DNA of 64,000 nt from Saccharofermentans sp. (lineage in GTDB: Bacteria; Bacillota; Clostridia; Saccharofermentanales; Saccharofermentanaceae), in NCBI GenBank assembly GCA_024688685.1, contig JAILDX010000040.1, positions 1 to 64,000 on the forward strand, given 5' to 3'. The notes beneath the pieces are model-generated. The model was not told where the DNA came from, did no database searches, and saw nothing but the letters and a program-made list of their open reading frames with translations. Below are positions 61,092-64,000 of this stretch, piece by piece. Position 1 is the stretch's first letter; each line of letters starts with the position of its first letter. Both the position numbers and the translations under genes were made by a program.

Positions 61092-64000
61092 CTGATCCGT
61101 CTCCTTCATTCTTCTTCTCTTTGTCCTCCAGTATCTTCCTCATCCGGTCAAACGCTTCTTTTTCCTTTTTCCTGTTGAGCTTCTCAATGCCCTTCATCTT
61201 CTTGGGAGCAGATGCTGAATTGCCGACTAATGCCATCATCTTCTGGAAGCGGGCTTCTCCCATGGGATTAAGAAGCGCATCTGCCTTACCCGCAGCAATA
61301 TCATTCAGAGCTTCATTGATAATGTGATCGTTATACTTCAATGCGGTATTCATATCTTCAGGCGACAGATTGGCATTCTCTTGCTTATACGACAAAGGCT
61401 TCCCGCTCTTATCAAAATTGAGAGCAATAAGCGAATAACCGAAATCACCTGGGATACTGTCTTTGATCCCGTTCTTAACAGAAGCTGCATAAGTTGGAAG
61501 CTGGATCTGGGTTCCCGCCAGAAGGTCAGCTGCATGGAACTTCTTATCGTATGACTTATAATCCACGATCCTGAACTTATTGGCATCGTCGTATTTCTTA
61601 TCAAACCTGTCAACAGATCCGGTAAAGATAAACTTGGCTCCATTGACTTCATAGACCTTCAGATACGGTTCCTCACCGATCTTCAGTTCGTATCCTGCAG
61701 GAATATACTTTGTTGTTGAACAGTCCTTTACAACTGCAGGGAACATAAAACGGAAAAGCCTTCTGAGCTTGTTGCACTGATTACTGTCAAAGACTTTGTT
61801 TATGCTTCCGTCATCTTCCAGAGATCCGGGAACCTTCTCTTCCGTAAGAGTCTTTTTGATCGTATCTTCAGTAAGCTTGTCCAGAGCATCATTGTCTCTC
61901 ATTAACAGATCGGCATACTCCCCCAGCTTCTCAGGCGTGTCATATGTCTTGCAGCATTCCTCAAGACTGACTTCAAACATCTTATGTGCAAGCGTTCCGA
62001 AAACGTTGGATCCGACCTCACGATTATCATCACGCTCCCTGATCTTAAGCACTGAAGAAAGCATAAACTCAATATGACAGGTCATATATCTCTCAAGAGT
62101 GGTAACACTTACAGTAAGGCCGTCCTTCAGAAGGACCTTCATAAGATCAGGGGATATCGTCTCCTTCTCGATATCGAAATTACGCTTCTGACATTCCTCA
62201 GACGATTCTGTCTTGTAATTGTTGATAAGAATATCGTTAGCATTGACACATCCGGAAAGAAGATCAAATACCCTGCTCCTGCTCTCGCCCTGCTTATGGA
62301 TCATATACAGTCTATCACTGCATGCTCCAAGTATAAGACATGAAGTAATAAACTCCTCCCTGCTCTGGACCTGCTTTTTATCAGGCAGAACAACAGAGAT
62401 ATCGCCTGCAAGTCTTGTAAGTTCGGTAGGACTCATTATTCCGTCAGTAGATCTCTTGTAAGGGAAATTATCACGCTTTGCGCCAATAATGAACATCACT
62501 TTGCACGGTGAATAAAAAGCATGTTCAGGAGAGGTGATCTCGATCGAGTCAACCTTAAGAGGGATAGACCCTTCCGTCTTGTTCATCATATCGGTCCTGA
62601 ACAGTTCGAGGAAGTTCCTCTGTGAAATATCGACTTTATTCATCTCATGCATGAACGCAGCAAGAATGGACATCGTCTCATCGTAGGCCCTGATCACTGC
62701 CTTCGCTACATCTGACTTTTCATCATCTGACAGAGCCTTGCCAAGTTCTTCAACATAAAGCTTTATCTCATCCAGATAATTAAGAGTCTCCTCCGCCTTG
62801 CCTGCCATATCAGACTTATTGTATATCCTGAGTGCTGCTTCACGAAGAGGCAGAAGAACACGCTCGACAACATTCCTGTAAAGGAACTCGCCTGCCGGTG
62901 TGGTCGTCTGATCAAGCTCATTTCCGGGATACTCGATCATCATTGTCATCGGATGCTCCTCATCTTTTGTAATGTAGTTATTCTCATTGAACATCCTTGC
63001 TGCATCTGTGATATTCTTCGCTACACAATAATTCTCAAACACATCACAATACCTGGGCGGGATCCTGAGCATTCCGGTCCTCAGGATCGCAAGGACATCA
63101 CCGAGCGCGAAACGGGATATCGGAAGCCTCAGCAGAAGCTGCACAAATCTCGGAACGGGAGTATCATTGAGCGTTATCTTCCTGTCAACAAATACATCAA
63201 GTCCAAAGTCGGAAGCAACATTTCTCAGAGATCCGATCATATCTTCATCACAGCAGACTATCTTGATATCACGATACCTGATGCTGCCGTTCTTAATATG
63301 AGTGATCTTCTTGATCTCGCTAAATGAAAAACCGAGAATATCGTCAGTCGCAGCAATCTCATAGAGCCTGATGTCTTTACTGTTCTTAACACCGAGATCG
63401 TCAGATCCGTTCTTATAGGCTTCACTGACAGCTGAAAGATCATCACTCTTTGAGGAAGTATTATCTACCATCATCTCAACGGATGCTCCGGGAATGCTCT
63501 TGAGAGAAGATATTATCTGATCAGAACACCTGTAGAAAGGAACATCGCCGTCAACGTTCTCTCTTCCGTTAAGGTATATATCGATACCCTTACTAAGTCT
63601 GTCAATCTCGTTGACGAATTTGTATTCTCCGGGAGTAAAGTTACGTGTGACGCCAAACTGAATGATAGAAAAGTGATGAGATAACAGGGTTCTCAGATGA
63701 CGGTATTTACGCTGTTTAAGATCAGCGGGACTGATCTTCTCCAAGACATCAGAAGCAAGCGATATGGGATCACAGAGCAGATTAAGTGAATATGTATCAC
63801 TGAGATCGTTCAGATATTCCATCAGCATCTTAATGTCACTGAGCTTATTGATATATGAATCCTTGCTGCCTCCAGAAGCATCGATCGCCTTACTGATCTC
63901 TTCGACAGTTATGTTATATCTGGCAAAATCTCCCAAAAGACTGATGAGCCTGTTAATGTTCTCACATCTTCCCGTAAGATCTGCGAATGTATTAAACTCA
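61084..64000 (-). CDS. addB: ATP-dependent helicase/deoxyribonuclease subunit B (5' end outside the window)
   Basis: The frame is open to the right edge of the window, so the N-terminus with the expected Walker A is missing and at least 971 residues remain. Features are the helicase-like core (CKVMFIIGAKRDNFPYKRS), TTLERYMTCHIEFML, where the Cys belongs to the Fe-S site, and the nuclease motif FRIVDYKSYDKKF. It is the partner of AddA, transcribed just before it, and recognises Chi. No true start lies in the window; a TTG at 63936 is not the start. Confidence 0.95.
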   Translation of the reverse strand, partial: EFNTFADLTGRCENINRLISLLGDFARYNITVEEISKAIDASGGSKDSYINKLSDIKMLMEYLNDLSDTYSLNLLCDPISLASDVLEKISPADLKQRKYRHLRTLLSHHFSIIQFGVTRNFTPGEYKFVNEIDRLSKGIDIYLNGRENVDGDVPFYRCSDQIISSLKSIPGASVEMMVDNTSSKSDDLSAVSEAYKNGSDDLGVKNSKDIRLYEIAATDDILGFSFSEIKKITHIKNGSIRYRDIKIVCCDEDMIGSLRNVASDFGLDVFVDRKITLNDTPVPRFVQLLLRLPISRFALGDVLAILRTGMLRIPPRYCDVFENYCVAKNITDAARMFNENNYITKDEEHPMTMMIEYPGNELDQTTTPAGEFLYRNVVERVLLPLREAALRIYNKSDMAGKAEETLNYLDEIKLYVEELGKALSDDEKSDVAKAVIRAYDETMSILAAFMHEMNKVDISQRNFLELFRTDMMNKTEGSIPLKVDSIEITSPEHAFYSPCKVMFIIGAKRDNFPYKRSTDGIMSPTELTRLAGDISVVLPDKKQVQSREEFITSCLILGACSDRLYMIHKQGESRSRVFDLLSGCVNANDILINNYKTESSEECQKRNFDIEKETISPDLMKVLLKDGLTVSVTTLERYMTCHIEFMLSSVLKIRERDDNREVGSNVFGTLAHKMFEVSLEECCKTYDTPEKLGEYADLLMRDNDALDKLTEDTIKKTLTEEKVPGSLEDDGSINKVFDSNQCNKLRRLFRFMFPAVVKDCSTTKYIPAGYELKIGEEPYLKVYEVNGAKFIFTGSVDRFDKKYDDANKFRIVDYKSYDKKFHAADLLAGTQIQLPTYAASVKNGIKDSIPGDFGYSLIALNFDKSGKPLSYKQENANLSPEDMNTALKYNDHIINEALNDIAAGKADALLNPMGEARFQKMMALVGNSASAPKKMKGIEKLNRKKEKEAFDRMRKILEDKEKKNEGDGSDV

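Overview
The window reads as chromosome from an anaerobic, Gram-positive Clostridia-type bacterium (Lachnospiraceae/Oscillospiraceae-like; the genus cannot be fixed from sequence alone). The evidence is a perfect CIRCE operator in front of an hrcA-grpE-clpP-dnaK-dnaJ operon, a four-subunit 2-oxoacid:ferredoxin oxidoreductase, AddAB instead of RecBCD, SpoIIE-type phosphatases, a Spo0A-C-like DNA-binding protein, a LytTR/GHKL two-component pair, AGGAGG-type ribosome binding sites and lipobox lipoproteins. Most genes lie on the minus strand in tightly packed operons, often with 1-11 bp overlaps.

Layout. 1-1000 has no convincing gene: it holds a 97-bp tandem repeat and, on the minus strand, what looks like a large structured non-coding RNA of about 600 nt with its own terminator. 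1-5.1 kb: a dinB / radical-SAM / membrane-protein operon, an orphan response regulator with a degenerate receiver, a DUF1858 protein and an HU gene. 5.1-9.8 kb: a Spo0A-C-like protein, then a minus operon of a PC4/YdbC-like protein, a membrane protein, ligA, 5-formyl-THF cyclo-ligase and a small membrane protein. 9.9-15.7 kb: a metallophosphoesterase, the LytTR/GHKL pair and the oxoacid oxidoreductase. 15.8-21.9 kb: patatin, a c-di-GMP phosphodiesterase with two membrane neighbours, and a MutS-like ATPase. 22-27.3 kb: the heat-shock operon with clpP inserted. 27.4-35.7 kb: an SGNH hydrolase, a TPM-domain membrane protein, three tandem SpoIIE phosphatase receptors and hemW.

35.7-47.5 kb is the accessory part. 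It holds an ABC-ATPase plus TOPRIM-like (DUF4276-type) pair resembling split OLD/PARIS defence systems, a repeat-rich 0.5-kb stretch, and a restriction-modification cluster with a GIY-YIG-helicase fusion and two methyltransferase-type proteins, only one of which has the catalytic NPPY motif. It also holds a serine recombinase, a CopG-like regulator, and a previously unlisted 43-aa hydrophobic peptide gene that looks like a type I toxin with mRNA 5'-3' pairing. A 5'-nucleotidase in this part appears to have lost its start codon.

47.7-56.3 kb: a Sir2 deacylase, an EIIC-type permease, a zinc-ribbon protein, a lipoprotein and a complete carbohydrate ABC transporter, whose binding protein is unusually anchored at both ends. 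56.3-64 kb: a small unknown protein, tadA, addA and an addB that runs off the right edge.

The best candidates for something undescribed are the large RNA (235-850), the ATPase/TOPRIM pair, the GIY-YIG-helicase/split-methyltransferase module, and the toxin/CopG divergent locus.
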